Positions 1 through 10,404 of a stretch of 64,000 nucleotides of DNA are shown here, one piece after another. Under the pieces are notes generated by a model. It had not been told where the DNA came from and did no database searches. It saw only the letters and a program-made list of their open reading frames with translations. Position 1 is the stretch's first letter; every line of letters starts with the position of its first letter. The position numbers were made by a program, and so were the translations under genes. This DNA comes from Anthonomus grandis grandis (Eukaryota; Arthropoda; Insecta; Coleoptera; Curculionidae): positions 37,861,127 to 37,925,126 of the forward strand of contig NC_065567.1 in NCBI RefSeq assembly GCF_022605725.1. The letters run 5' to 3'.

Positions 1-383
1 AGAGAAATTTTTCAGGGCGACAGCTTGAGTTTTTTCTGTTCATGGCTATCAACGCGCTAAGCTTTATGGTAGAGCCTAGTAGCTACGGCTTTGTCACCCA
101 AAGGTTACCTACTATTAAGTCATGTCAGTTTCTTTATATGGCCGATCTAAAAATATATGCTTTAAGTCCAGAGCCAACTAGAACTTATAAGCGTATTTAA
201 CTGAACAACCAGATAAAGTTTGGAATAGATAAATACGTATTTATTCACTATAAAAAAGGACGAGTAAAAGGAGCTCAAGCCATCACTTTAAATTACATGA
301 CTATGTTTCTGTTAACAGTACCCTCACTGTTAAAGGAACCTACAAATATCTAGGCATAGAAGCTCTAAAAACTGATGATTCGA
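1..383 (+). pseudogene. Non-LTR retrotransposon reverse transcriptase fragment (R2/R4/NeSL-like), inverted copy
   Basis: Plus-strand frames spell a decayed reverse transcriptase core: a GDSLS motif near base 17, then NALSF, YGF, QFLYMADLKIYA near 128-163, and further on FGIDKY, KKGRVKG and, in another frame, TYKYLGIEALK near 341-370. These are the order and spacing of the palm and thumb of REL-endonuclease non-LTR elements. The catalytic YxDD box reads Y-M-A-D, so the first Asp is lost, and there is an in-frame TAA near 199 plus frame changes. The piece is an inverted copy of 1708-2092 and probably continues left of the window. It is not functional. Confidence 0.75.
1..383. repeat. Left arm of a ~384-bp inverted duplication
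   Basis: Bases 1-383 match the reverse complement of 1708-2092 almost end to end. Differences are a handful of substitutions and small indels, for example gccgat versus gtcgat and catgtc versus ttatgtc. The arms are separated by about 1.3 kb. Identity is judged by eye at about 97 percent. The true outer end of this arm is unknown because the window starts here. Confidence 0.9.
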
Positions 384-699
384 CTCTCATTTTATTCATT
401 GCAAAAGTCTGGTGGAAGTTGCTTTTTGGCAAACATTGATCTCCGTTGGTCGATTATATTGTGAACTGTTTTATTTCTAAGCTCTGGGTAGTTTTTGATG
501 AACCTTCTGTATAGTTCTTTACTGAATGGAGTTTTAATCGGTTGTAGTTTTGTTAATCTATAATTACATTATATCTGTGACTCTTTATTGGTTTATTTTT
601 TCCTCCTTATAGTCTTTTCTCTTTGTCTGCTCTGTGACGTAGCGGGCATCGTCAGCAACATTTCCATGTTAGCTGACCACTGTGAGTCCTTATTATTTC

Positions 700-2600
700 G
701 CCTTATCCATTTGCACTGCTTGGGTCAATGACTTCATCATTGGCCAGAACTCGGACTACCATAGCACAGGTAGTCCGTTACAAGTAAGTATAATTGGTGT
801 AATCCGTACTGCTTCTAGTTGGGCCTGTTTATAGCTTTGAACTCTTGTATAAGTATTCCATATTTTGTTAGTTTCTCTGCTCTTTTGATTTGTATTTTCT
901 CGTCTAACTGTATTGTGATCTATTAGATATGCATGCTTCTTTTGTTTCATTGTTTAGTATTAATATGTCTGGTCTGTTATTTTCGGCCATCCTGTCCATG
1001 ATGAAGTCTGTGTCCCAATAGATTTTAATATTTTCATTTTCTTGTATTTTTTGTGAGAAGTATTTATAATATGGTTGTATTTTTTTTTGTTTACAGATCT
1101 CTTGATGGACAAAGGCGTGGAGAACATCAAATCACAAAACAGTTTTTCCACTATTAAAACTCCTTATTTCATTCTTGACACGGGTCTCGTTAACAATGTT
1201 AGCATCTTCGGGAGAATATTAAAACTCTAACCAGTTCTAAACCAGTTTTCAGCTCTCAGTTTCCGTCCTTACCAGACCGAGAGTTGGGTGTATATTATCA
1301 CCTCATTATCAGTTCTTCTAATTACAGGTGCTGCCAAATTAAACGGCAAGAGATTTTGGTGGACCGCACATATTTCTCGATGAAGATAATCTATGTTGCT
1401 AAAAAATGTTTGTAAGTTATAAGTTGTCTTTGTAAGTTTATAAATTCGCTCTTCTCGCAATAATAAGACCTCTGCTTCCTTTGTCTCGTGGTAAGCAAAT
1501 TCGTCGTAAATTTGGTGCATTCGATGTTTTATCATGCTCGTTCGGGCTTTGCGATCTAGATTTTCTAGGATAGCAAAGCTATCCTAGATTCATTATAAGC
1601 GCCACATGTTTATGGTAACTAGTGATTTAATTTTTCGCATATATTTTCTGTTTTGGGTATTGCATTATGTCTAGCAATTAAAGATTCTTGAACCATCTTT
1701 TCTATGTTCGAATCATCAGTTTTTAGAGCTTCTATGCCTAGATATTTGTAGGTTCCTTTAACAGTGGGGGTACTGTTAACAGAAAGATAGTCATGTAATT
1801 TAAAGTGATGGCTTGAGCTCCTTTTACTCGTCCTTTTTTATAGTGAATAAATACGTATTTATCTAGTCCAAACTTTATCTGGTTGTTCAGTTAAATACGC
1901 TTATAAGTTCTAGTTGGCTCTGGACTTAAAGCATATATTTTTAGATCGACCATATAAAGAAACTGACATAACTTAATAGTAGGTAACCTTTGGGTGACAA
2001 AGCCGTAGCTACTAGGCTCTACCATAAAGCTTAGCGCGTTGATAGCCATGAACAGAAAAAACTCAAGCTGTCGCCCTGAAAAATTTCTCTTTTAATTTTA
2101 AGGGGTTTGATTGTGTAACTTAAGTTGGATCAATGAAGAGAAAGTGAGGTTTGCCAAGTTCCCATCAGATGTTGTAATTTTACAATAATTCTGGGACAGA
2201 TGTTGGTGATTTCCATTATTCTTAGCATCCAAGGCATAGAGTCGAAAGTTTTAAATATCAATCCAGGCAACTGAAAGGTTCCTTGCTAATACGCTGTCTC
2301 TTTTCAGATGTTTACTAATTGATTTTTTTATAAAATATGAGTTTTGGAGTCTTCTGCCTTCTACATGTATATTGTCCCAGACGTAAAGAATTTGTGAACA
2401 GTTGTAGGGTTTTTTATTGCATTTGTAAATTAGACAGCTTCTTTAATATTATTGATGGTGATTTGTAATGGTTCTTTTTCGGGTAGCCCCTTTGATTTCT
2501 TTTTCTTCCACAATTGAAAAGGCTTTTTGTATCCAATTGACGGCTTGAGGCGGTACTTTTCACTCTTCTCAGTGTTTGAATGTTTGTAATCAATCTGTTG
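700..2600 (-). pseudogene. R2/R4/NeSL-like non-LTR retrotransposon relic (RT plus C-terminal REL endonuclease)
   Basis: Read from right to left the minus strand gives, in several frames: a pre-RT segment (INNIKEAV near 2460), an RT palm segment with NLSVAWID and FDSMPW (about 2290-2235), then MGTWQTSLSLH (about 2170-2140), GDSLS (about 2075), YMVDLK (about 1950) and TYKYLGIEALK (about 1755). After the thumb come NLQTFF with LHREIC (about 1420-1360), YYKYFSQ, IYWDTDF and ENNRPDI (about 975), then LIDHN and a tail ending near VQMDKAK at about 700. RPD followed by a downstream Asp is the signature of the restriction-like endonuclease used for target cleavage in R2-type elements. The RT catalytic box has V in place of the first Asp. 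Many frameshifts and stops; clearly dead. Confidence 0.75.
1708..2092. repeat. Right arm of the ~384-bp inverted duplication
   Basis: This is the reverse complement of 1-383 and carries the same reverse transcriptase segment, read on the minus strand. The similarity stops at about 383/1708 on the inner side; on the outer side the right arm ends at 2092, where the minus-strand reverse transcriptase frame simply continues upstream. Confidence 0.9.
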
Positions 2601-2619
2601 GCCGAGATAATAATAGATT

Positions 2620-3340
2620 TCAACTATTTGAATACGCCACATGCCTTCAATTTCATCGGCCAGTGCTTGATATTGTTGCTTGAAATATTGTCTCAGGTAT
2701 ACAGAAGGCAATAATAATGCATTCTCTTATATTTTAATTTATAATTATCATATTAGCTTATTGTGAGGAATCCTGGCACACAATAATATATCCGATTGGT
2801 GTATATTGTTGTGTGCTGGTAGATCTTCTGTGGTTTGTACTTATGCATAGGGGTTTCATTGCTTACCAGGTTTGCTTTCTGAGCGATATGTTGCTTCAAT
2901 ATTTTTCCCATGTCGTTATGTGTATCGCTTGTGTACGCTTTGGTTGTTAGAGTAGTGCAAGCTAAGATAAGATGTTGGATGGACTCTTCTTCTTGGTGCA
3001 ATCGAGAAGAATCGAAACGAGATAATGTGGATTCAACTGGTTGCTGCGGAATGTGTTATTTGTAATACCTTGTGGGTACCACTTGGTCCTGGATCGTCAT
3101 CAGTGGTCCCTCCGTTTTAGGAAAAAGATATCCACTCGTCAGGTAAGTATTGCTTGCATTTACGTCGACGACTTCTTGATGCAAACTTGGAAAATATCGT
3201 TCATGCATAGCTTTGTTTTTCCATTTTTACAGGTTTCTTGAAGATTCAGAAGTCCCTCTTCGCCTTGATGACAGGGAAAATATAGCATTTCTATAGCTTC
3301 ATTTGGATATTCAATATTTTGTGAGGGTTTCCGTTCTTAA
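2620..3340 (-). pseudogene. Second R2/R4/NeSL-like relic: post-RT, zinc-knuckle and endonuclease part
   Basis: Minus-strand frames give, in order, LYFPCHQGEEGLLNLQ (about 3285-3240, the post-RT GGRG region), LTSGYLFPKTEG and IQDQVVPTRYYK (about 3150-3065), then EEESIQHLILAC and HNDMGKILKQHIAQKANLV (2995-2870), KYKPQ, and finally YQALADEIEGMWRIQIVEI (about 2670-2620). This is the C-terminal half of the same kind of element as the 700-2600 relic. It duplicates that relic's endonuclease section, so at least two copies are stacked here in the same orientation. The zinc-knuckle cysteines upstream of ESIQH are mostly lost. Confidence 0.7.
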
Positions 3341-4809
3341 CTGCCGGTCGAAAGTCCGTAGTTCTGTATTTGAGAAGGTAAGGCTTTAAAACGCATGACT
3401 CATAATTGGGTATGCCCATGTGTTAATGGTAGTTATTTTGTTTTCAGAATTGAGTTACGTTTTTAAAATAATTTCAACTCTTCTAAAATATTCTTTTTTA
3501 ATTCTTTTTTAATCTTTGTTTTCAGGCCAAGATCTTGACAAAACCCTAAATATTTATGAGTTCGAAAAAGTAGGGTTGCAATTTTTGTATAGTTCATCAG
3601 TATAAAATTTTCGGTTTCTGCATTTTTTGCTCTTTTCAATGACTTATTATTATTACTATTATGATAATTATTACGTTGTATGGCGTACAATGCTTCTCTA
3701 ATAAATATTAAATTTGGTAAGCTAAAATTATTTCGTATACTTAGTCATGGATAAAGTTTACTTTACTTTAAAGTATTTTACTTGCACATAATCGTAACAT
3801 TGGTGCATTTTATGAGTTTTTCTCAAATATATAACAGAAATAGATTAAGAATATATTATAATAAACTAATTAAAACTATTATTAAAAACTAACTGTTATT
3901 ATAATAAGGAAGAATATATATAGATATATTGACTCTGTAAAAATCACAACACGTTTACCGATTTTATCAATAAAAAAAAAAGTTCAATAAAGAGGATTTT
4001 AAGGGTAAAAATAGGATTTATCTAACGGATAAGTTACAATAGAACGGGGGTTGAAAATAAAATGGGTGTACTTAAAATCGCAAATTTTGTATAAAAACAG
4101 ATTAATCCTACGGTCTTCAAATAAAAGGACGGGTGTGCGATGCTAGAAAATTACCCCGTTTTTTTCTTTAAACCCATGTGTGTGTAATTTATTTGTGCGT
4201 TTGTGAATTTTCACCCCAAAAATCCGTGTGCCTGCCATCAGGGTAAAATCAATTTAATCTTTTCTATTGCCGTTTTGAAGGATTTCACAAAAGATTGAGC
4301 CATTATTACATAGGACTGTGGAATGACAGATATAATAAAGGACCTGCGTTACGTACAAAGCCATTGTCACCACGTTTGCCTATTTTACAGGATTCTGGAA
4401 AAAGATTAAAGCGGGTGACCTGTGCCTATTCAATAGAAGTTTGTCATCAGTGGATACCCCTTTGCTCACATTTTCCCCTTTTACGTAAAAACGAACCCTC
4501 ATTTTACAATAATTACGTATTCGGTTGGCACATCCAACAGCTGTCTAGATTTCGTACATAATAACCGTAACAGACTTTATTTTTATCTATTTTATCTTCA
4601 CTGAAGGGATGAAATAAATGTTTTAAAAATGTCATTCAAAATATATCAACCGTTGATTAAACAATACTTTAATTGTATCTAATAATTTTTATTAATTTAA
4701 AATTCGTCAGTCTAATAGAGTACGAAATAATCTTTAAATACACTTTTTTACATTTTGTGCCTTATAGATGCAATTCATTAAATGCGCCTCTTAAAAGGTA
4801 CAAACTATA
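3341..4809. other. AT-rich DNA without a recognisable gene
   Basis: Only short open frames occur (the longest about 88 codons at 4295-4561) and none resembles a known family or shows repeat-like structure. I see no exon with convincing splice signals. Confidence 0.6.
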
Positions 4810-5445
4810 TACAGGGTGATTTTTATAAGAAGGTCATGCTTTTGGGGGATGATAGGGGACGTTCAAATATAACTTTTGATATAAGACACTATGGGTCGGA
4901 AATGCCTCAGAAGCAAACTACAGGTGGTTAAAGTTTTTAAAAAAATTAAGAAATTAATTTTTAGTTTTTTGACTGTTTAAGATATGGGTGTCAAATTTTC
5001 TTAATAAAGCTACCTAATAAAGATGCTTTAAATGTAAAAAGTAAATGTTTTAGTTTCAACCAGTGGCGTAGATCAGATAGGCATCAGAGTAATTTTTTAA
5101 TAAAAAAAAATAGTACGCCACTTATAATCAAAAATTTTAAGAATCCTTTGTTTATTTAACAGAAAAAAAGGTATCCTGCATTTTTTTCCCAAAAGGCACC
5201 ATTTTATCAGAATTTAAAAATAAATAACTTTAATAAAAACTAAGGAAAAAAAAATTATTGGATAATGTTAAAAAATACTAAATATTAAATATTAATAATT
5301 AATAATTAATTTAAAAGATGCTCAAAGTGGCCACCATTTTGTTGGATACAGAGCCTGCAGCGTAATGTTAAATTGTCGTGAATTTTCTAAATAACTCCAC
5401 CCCTATCTTTAATTTCGCCTGCAGCTACTGCAATGTGAGCCAAAA
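4810..5445. repeat. Left arm (~630 bp) of the palindromic DD41D element
   Basis: It covers the terminal repeat, the noncoding flank and the last ~45 codons of the minus-strand transposase, and matches 6915-7553 in inverted orientation with scattered substitutions. Confidence 0.85.
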
Positions 5446-6463
5446 GATCATGTTCATCTGGCACAGGTGTAGAATAAATAAGTTGGTCCAAATGACCCCA
5501 CAAATAAAAATCACAGGGATTTAAATCGGGGGAGAGCGCTGGCCAAGCCACTGGGCCTCCCCTCCCAATCCAACGTCTAGGATATCTTTGGTTCAAATAT
5601 TCCCAGACAACGCGACCATAGTGTGCCGGACATCCATCATATTGAAGCCACATTATTTGCCGAACATCCAATGGCACATCTTCTAAGTTCAGGCAGTACA
5701 TCTCGAAGAAAAATCAAATAATTCCCTGCAATGAGACGTCTTGGCAAAATGTATGGACCAATCAAGTTCTCTCCTAAAATGCCTGCCCAAACATTCACAG
5801 AGAATTTTTGTTGGTAGCCTCGGATAAATTTAGCATGAGGGTTTTTATCAGCCCAGACATGATTGTTTCTTGGGTTGAAATGTCCCTCTTGGCAAAACGT
5901 TGATTCGTCACTAAACAAAATAGCTTGGCGAATGTCTGGGTGTTCAGCCCCTTGTTGAAGATGGTGGTAAGGTGGTTGAAGATGGTGGGCAAGTGGCAAA
6001 CGCGAACCTGTTAGCATAGTCTTGGGGCAACAGATGCTGAACCTTTTGTTTTTTAAATGGATAAAGGTGGTTATCATGCAAAACTTTCCAAACCAACGTT
6101 TGGCTTATCCTCAGGTGATCAGCAATTTTTCGGGTACTTGTATTTGGATCCTCTTCAATATTGTGAAGAATTTCCTTCTCAACATTATCACGAATAGGTC
6201 TTACACGAACTCTTTTGCCTGGGTTCACCTAAAACAAAAAGTACATGTTAATTTTTTGTTTTTATTTTGTTTAAGTAGGTACTTACTTGTAATTGTCCTC
6301 TCTCACGTAGACTCCTGACGACCTTAAGAAAAAATTTTCTCTCTGGGATCATTCGATTGGGAAATCGTTCAGCATAAATCGCGCGAGCCAATACAGCATT
6401 TCCTCTGGATTCACCAAGGGTTAAATACATATCTGCCAATTCATTCCACGTAAATCGCTCCAT
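5306..6463 (-). pseudogene. DD41D mariner-like transposase with a 58-bp intron (decayed)
   Basis: DDE/D transposase that cuts and pastes its element through the terminal repeats. Start chosen at the ATG complementary to 6461-6463 (MERFTWNELADMYL), the usual N-terminal helix-turn-helix opening of the family. Exon 1 (6463-6287) ends RERGQLQ, then a 58-nt GT-AG intron, then VNPGKRVRVRPIRD. First Asp is in LFSDEST (about 5920), second in YDGCPAHY (about 5630), third in SPDLNPCDFYLWG, 41 residues later by count. A frameshift lies near 5690, a small tandem duplication with frameshift near 5950-5975, and a TAG at 5387-5389 truncates the natural end (stop 5306-5308). Confidence 0.85.
6229..6286 (-). 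other. 58-bp spliceosomal-type intron in the DD41D transposase
   Basis: Reading the minus strand, exon 1 ends ...TTACAA, the intron begins GTAAGTACC and ends TTTTGTTTTAG, and exon 2 resumes GTGAACCCAGGC. Splicing keeps phase 0. Without splicing the frame meets stops within the segment. The related copy at 7872-8961 is continuous across the corresponding place. Confidence 0.75.
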
Positions 6464-6639
6464 AACATTCAAAATAAAGCAACGGCAGAACAACTACCTT
6501 ATTTAAATTAATCAGGAAGATGACGTTATAACAAAGTTTTGATTCGTATGTCAAAAATATCCTAGCATCCGTCAAAGCTATTACTTATTTTGTTATCAGG
6601 TCCCTCTTTGCAATTTGCGTAGCATTGAGTTAGCGGATA

Positions 6640-7045
6640 TGCACATTCGGCAAATCCGATGAGTTCGTGCGAGACCAAATACAAGTACCCGAAAAATTGC
6701 TGGACACCAACTTTATCCAATTAAAAAACAAAAGGTTCTGCATCTGTTGACCCATCTTCAACAAGGGGCTAAACACCCAGACATTTGCTAAGCTTTTGGT
6801 TGTGGTGGCCTGCATGGTTTCTTAGCCAACGAGATCCCCTAATTGAAATCCTTGTAATCTTATTTGTGGGATCAGTTTCATCTACTTATTTACTTGACAC
6901 CAGTTAAAGAATCATGTGGCTCGCATTGCCAGTAGCTGCAGGCGAAATTAAAGATAGGGGTGAAGTTATTCAGAAAATTCACGACAATTTAACATTACGC
7001 TGTAGGCTCTGTATCCAACAAAATGGCGGCCACTTTGAGCACCTT
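6640..7045 (+). pseudogene. Internally deleted DD41D transposase, inverted partner copy
   Basis: Plus-strand scraps of the same transposase: a piece matching the HTH region near 6655-6700 (accaaatacaagtacccg is the inverse of bases around 6130), KQKVL/HLQQG-type residues around 6725-6790, then after a large internal deletion the C-terminus AAGEIKDRGEV and GGHFEHLLN ending near 7045. The whole catalytic core is gone. Confidence 0.7.
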
Positions 7046-7553
7046 TTAAATTAATTATTAATTATTATTATTTATTATTTAGGATTTTTTAACGTTATCC
7101 AATAAATTATTTTTTCCTTAGTTTTTATTAAAGTTATTTATTTTTAAACTCTGATAAAATGGTGCCTTTTGGGAAAAAGATGCAGGATACCTTTTTTTCT
7201 GTTAAATAAACCAAGGATTCTTAAAATTTTTGATTATCAGTGGCGTACTTTTTTTTTTATTAAAAAATTACTCTAACGCCTATCTGATCTTCGCCACTGG
7301 TTGAAACTAAAACATTTACTTTTTACATTTAAAGCATCTTTATTAGGTAGCTTTATTGAGAAAATTTGACACCGATATCTTAAACAGTCAAAAAACTAAA
7401 AATTAATTTCTTAATTTTTTTAAAAACTTTAACCCCCCGTATTTTGCTTCTGAGGCATTTCCGATCCATAGTGTCTTATATCAAAAGTTATATTTGAACG
7501 GCCCCTATCATGAACCCCCAAAAGCATGACCTTCTTATGAAAATCACCCTGTA
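6915..7553. repeat. Right arm (~630 bp) of the palindromic DD41D element
   Basis: Inverted copy of 4810-5445. It preserves an open C-terminal frame (GEVIQKIHDNL then GGHFEHLLN and a stop), which shows that the left copy has a later nonsense change at the matching Gln codon. Confidence 0.85.
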
Positions 7554-7565
7554 TTCTTTAGGATA

Positions 7566-9162
7566 TACAGGGTGTTTCAGAACTATGGGATCAAACTTCT
7601 AGGAGTTGTTCAGTGCAACAGAAGAATCCATTTGAGCATAGGAACCCATGTCCGGAAATGCGTCACTATGCCACTACGGCCCTGAAAAAAAAGACGCGTT
7701 AAAATTTATAAAAAACATTAATTACCTAAATAGGGCATCTGCTGCATTTATTTTTACCTTTTGTACATGATACCATAACAACAATTGTTTAAAATCAACG
7801 CTTATCAATGTCAATTCTCAATGTCATGTTTAAAAATTTTATAGCTTACAATTTTTAAACATTTATTGCTAATGGAAAACTTTACCAATCAAGAATTGGC
7901 GGATATGCATTTAACATACGGAGCAACAAACTGCAATGCACGAGCAGCATCGCGGTTGTATCATGAACGTTATCCCGAACGACAGCATCCTGGATACAAC
8001 AAGTTTATTGCGATTCATCGGCGGCTCGCTGAGACAGGCATGTTTAAGACCAAGATGCATGATACTGGTGTTGCTCGAACCGTAAGAACGGTCGAATTTG
8101 GAGAAGAGGTGCTTCAGCAAGTTGCCGATGAACCATCAAATAGCACACGTGACGTCGCTAAGAATATGAATACGAATAACGCTTCTGTCTGGCGGGTACT
8201 ACACGAGCAACAACTCCATCCTTACCACTTCCAGAAAGTTTAAGGTATGACTGCAGCCGATTATCATCCAAGAGTTCAATTTTATCGATGGCTTCTGGAT
8301 CACATCATTGAACAACCAAATTTTTTACGATATGTTTTGTGGACCGATGAAGCCTCTTTCACAAGAGACGGTATTTTTAATAGTAGGAATAGCCATGTTG
8401 GGGACGAAGAAAATCCTTATGCAATTTTTCCAAGAAAACATCAGAACCGTTGGTCTGTCAACGTATGGGCAGGCATTGTTGATGATTATTTAATTGGGCC
8501 ATACCTTCTACCGGAACGGTTAACTGGACCTATTTATCTGCGTTTCTTGGAGGAAGTTCTCCCAGAACTCCTTGAAAATGTTCCAATAAACGTTAGACAG
8601 CAAATGTGGTTTCAGCATGATGGAGCGCTGGCTCACTTTGCTGTACAAGTACGCATATTTGGCTCAGCGGTTTGGGCACTGTTCGATTGTCAGAGGTGGA
8701 GCAGTTTCTTGGCCTCCTAGGTCACCCGATTTAACGTCGCTCGATTTTTTCTTGTGGGGACATGTAAAGTCTTAGTAATACATGGTAATAGTCTACGAAA
8801 CTCCAGTAGAATCAGAGCTAGACTTAATTGGACGAATAACAGCAGCATTTGAAATCATTCAAAACGAGGATCCAATTTTTAATGTAGTCCGCCGAAATCA
8901 TGTGCGGCGTTTAAATCAGTGTATTGAGGTCGGCAGAAGACATTTTGAACAATTGTTGTGATGGTATCATATACAAAAGGTAAAAATAAATGCATCAGAT
9001 TCTATTTAGGTAATTAATATTTTTTCTAAATTTAAACGCGTCTTAAGGCCGTAGTGGCGTAGTGACACATTTCCGGACATGGGTTCCTATACTAAAATGG
9101 ATTCTACTGTTGCACTGAACAACCCCTAGAAGTTTGATCCCATAGTTCTGAAACACCCTGTA
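7566..9162. mobile_element. DD41D Tc1/mariner element, full length
   Basis: It starts TACAGGGTGTTTCAGAAC and ends with the reverse complement GTTCTGAAACACCCTGTA, with TA at both ends. The inverted termini are about 230 bp long (7566-7795 and 8945-9162). It carries one transposase on the plus strand. It sits only 12 bp from the end of the preceding palindromic element. A second copy is at 41098-42597. Confidence 0.9.
7872..8961 (+). pseudogene. DD41D mariner-like transposase, near-intact relic
   Basis: Start at ATG 7872 (MENFTNQELADMHL), downstream of an in-frame TTG. N-terminal paired helix-turn-helix (residues ~5-125), then the catalytic domain: first Asp in LWTDEASF (about 8345), SVNVWAGIVDDYLIGPYLLPE, second Asp in WFQHDGALAHF (about 8618). 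An in-frame TAA at 8240-8242 follows HFQKV, and a frameshift near 8650 precedes WPP..SPDLTSLDFFLWG (8710-8758). Natural end TGA at 8959-8961 after HFEQLL. About 360 codons, normal for the family. The same TAA is present in the 41-kb copy. Confidence 0.85.
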
Positions 9163-9944
9163 TAAATCAAGTTAAGGCAACTTACTTTAGTCTGAAATTA
9201 CTTCATTTCAAAGATCTACCGTGTAAATTTGCAATATAAAAATCGATTTTTTTAAAATATATAAATATTTTTTAAATTTATTTAAATAAAATAAGACTTA
9301 GTATTAAATTAGCAACTCTTTACCACTAATTCGAGTAGAATTGATTTTATCTTAAAATTAGGTGCGAAATAGTTGATTTTATCACTTTAATAAAAAATAA
9401 ATAAAATTAACATTAAATTTCTCTAAAATAAATTAATTCTGTTGCTGCAAACGCTTTTTGCAGTAAATTACTTGTGGAAGAATTGATTTTGTAAAATAAA
9501 ACGCTTTACCACGTTTTTATGAGCCCACTTAGCCAATCGCAATATCATAAATAAACCAAACAAAAAATGAATTCAATTTTCGCTAATTAGTTGTGAGAGA
9601 ATTAACAGAGGAATATGGGAATTAACAAAAGTTATTGATCTGTTATTACAAAAATAATAAGAAAAAGCTATAAGTTATTCACCAAACATTTCGGTACTAA
9701 ATATTTGAAAATGACGCTGACCAATACTTTTTTTGTTCCTACCAACTCGCGCATTTTCATTAAGCCTGTTTCTTGTGGGATATGTGTGCGAGTTTCAACA
9801 ATAATTTTTTTCCTATATAATATATTCATACTTAAATTAAAACAGTACAGTTTTCTCATGTATCTTTGTCTCAGTGTATTTTTGTTTCCTTCTTAAGTAA
9901 AGTGGTTGGAAATAGTCGATTTTTTTTCAAATGTAATTTTTAGT
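9163..9944. other. AT-rich spacer without a recognisable gene
   Basis: Short overlapping frames near 9668-9896 on both strands lack any family resemblance. Nothing else is seen. Confidence 0.5.
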
Positions 9945-9982
9945 ATCCATTTTTGAATAATGGTAATTATTCAAAAATGGAT
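9945..9982. repeat. Perfect 16-bp hairpin
   Basis: ATCCATTTTTGAATAA (9945-9960), a 6-nt spacer, then the exact inverted copy (9967-9982). Immediately downstream TCTGAAATATATTT is repeated twice (about 9982 and 10021). Confidence 0.85.
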
Positions 9983-10026
9983 CTGAAATATATTTGCGAA
10001 ATTGAAATTGTGAAATTGCGTCTGAA

Positions 10027-10404
10027 ATATATTTCCAGCAAGACGGCGCTCCTCCTCACTATGTTCTTCCCGTTCGGCAATGGCTAGACGACGAGTTTCC
10101 AGATAAATGGATAGGGCGAAAGGGGCCTATAGAATGGCCTGCGAGATCTCCTGATATAACGCCGTTAGACTTTTTCCTATGGGGTCATTTGAAATCTATT
10201 GTGTTTACTCCCCAACCTGAGAGTTGGGATGAACTTCGTCAACGCATCATCGACAGCTGCCATGATATCCCACAACATGGTTTTTTACAATTTTAGGTTA
10301 GAAAGTTGTCCCCCTTGACAAACCTTTTGACGTAATTCGGCGTTTTTTTTTTTAATGGTTTTCGATAAATCCGTGGTGGGAAATTTTCAAATGAACACCC
10401 TGTA
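10027..10404 (+). pseudogene. DD41D transposase 3' fragment with terminal repeat
   Basis: Plus-strand frame from about 10027 reads YFQQDGAPPHY, RQWLDDEFPDKWIGRKGPIE, then SPDITPLDFFLWGHLKSIV and ELRQRIIDSC, so the second and third catalytic Asp are present with the DD41D spacing. The coding part ends near 10295 and the element end reads GAACACCCTGTA at 10404. The last ~125 bp match 54240-54362, so both belong to one family. The 5' part is missing. Confidence 0.8.

Larger units (their letters stand above)
4810..7553. mobile_element. Palindromic compound DD41D Tc1/mariner element
   Basis: The left end starts TACAGGGTGATTTTTAT and the right end finishes with its reverse complement, ATGAAAATCACCCTGTA, one mismatch apart. 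Similarity between the ends runs inward for about 630 bp, far beyond ordinary terminal repeats, because the right half is a second, internally deleted copy of the element in the opposite orientation. The left half holds a minus-strand transposase relic (5306-6463); the right half holds plus-strand transposase scraps (about 6640-7045). A TA target site is plausible at both ends. Confidence 0.85.

Noticed and set aside
3041..3241. 66-codon open frame on plus
   Set aside because: It is the antisense of the R2-like relic; the minus strand shows the family motifs LTSGYLFPKTEG and IQDQVV.
4295..4561. 88-codon open frame on plus
   Set aside because: No family resemblance, no splice context, no repeat; compatible with chance.
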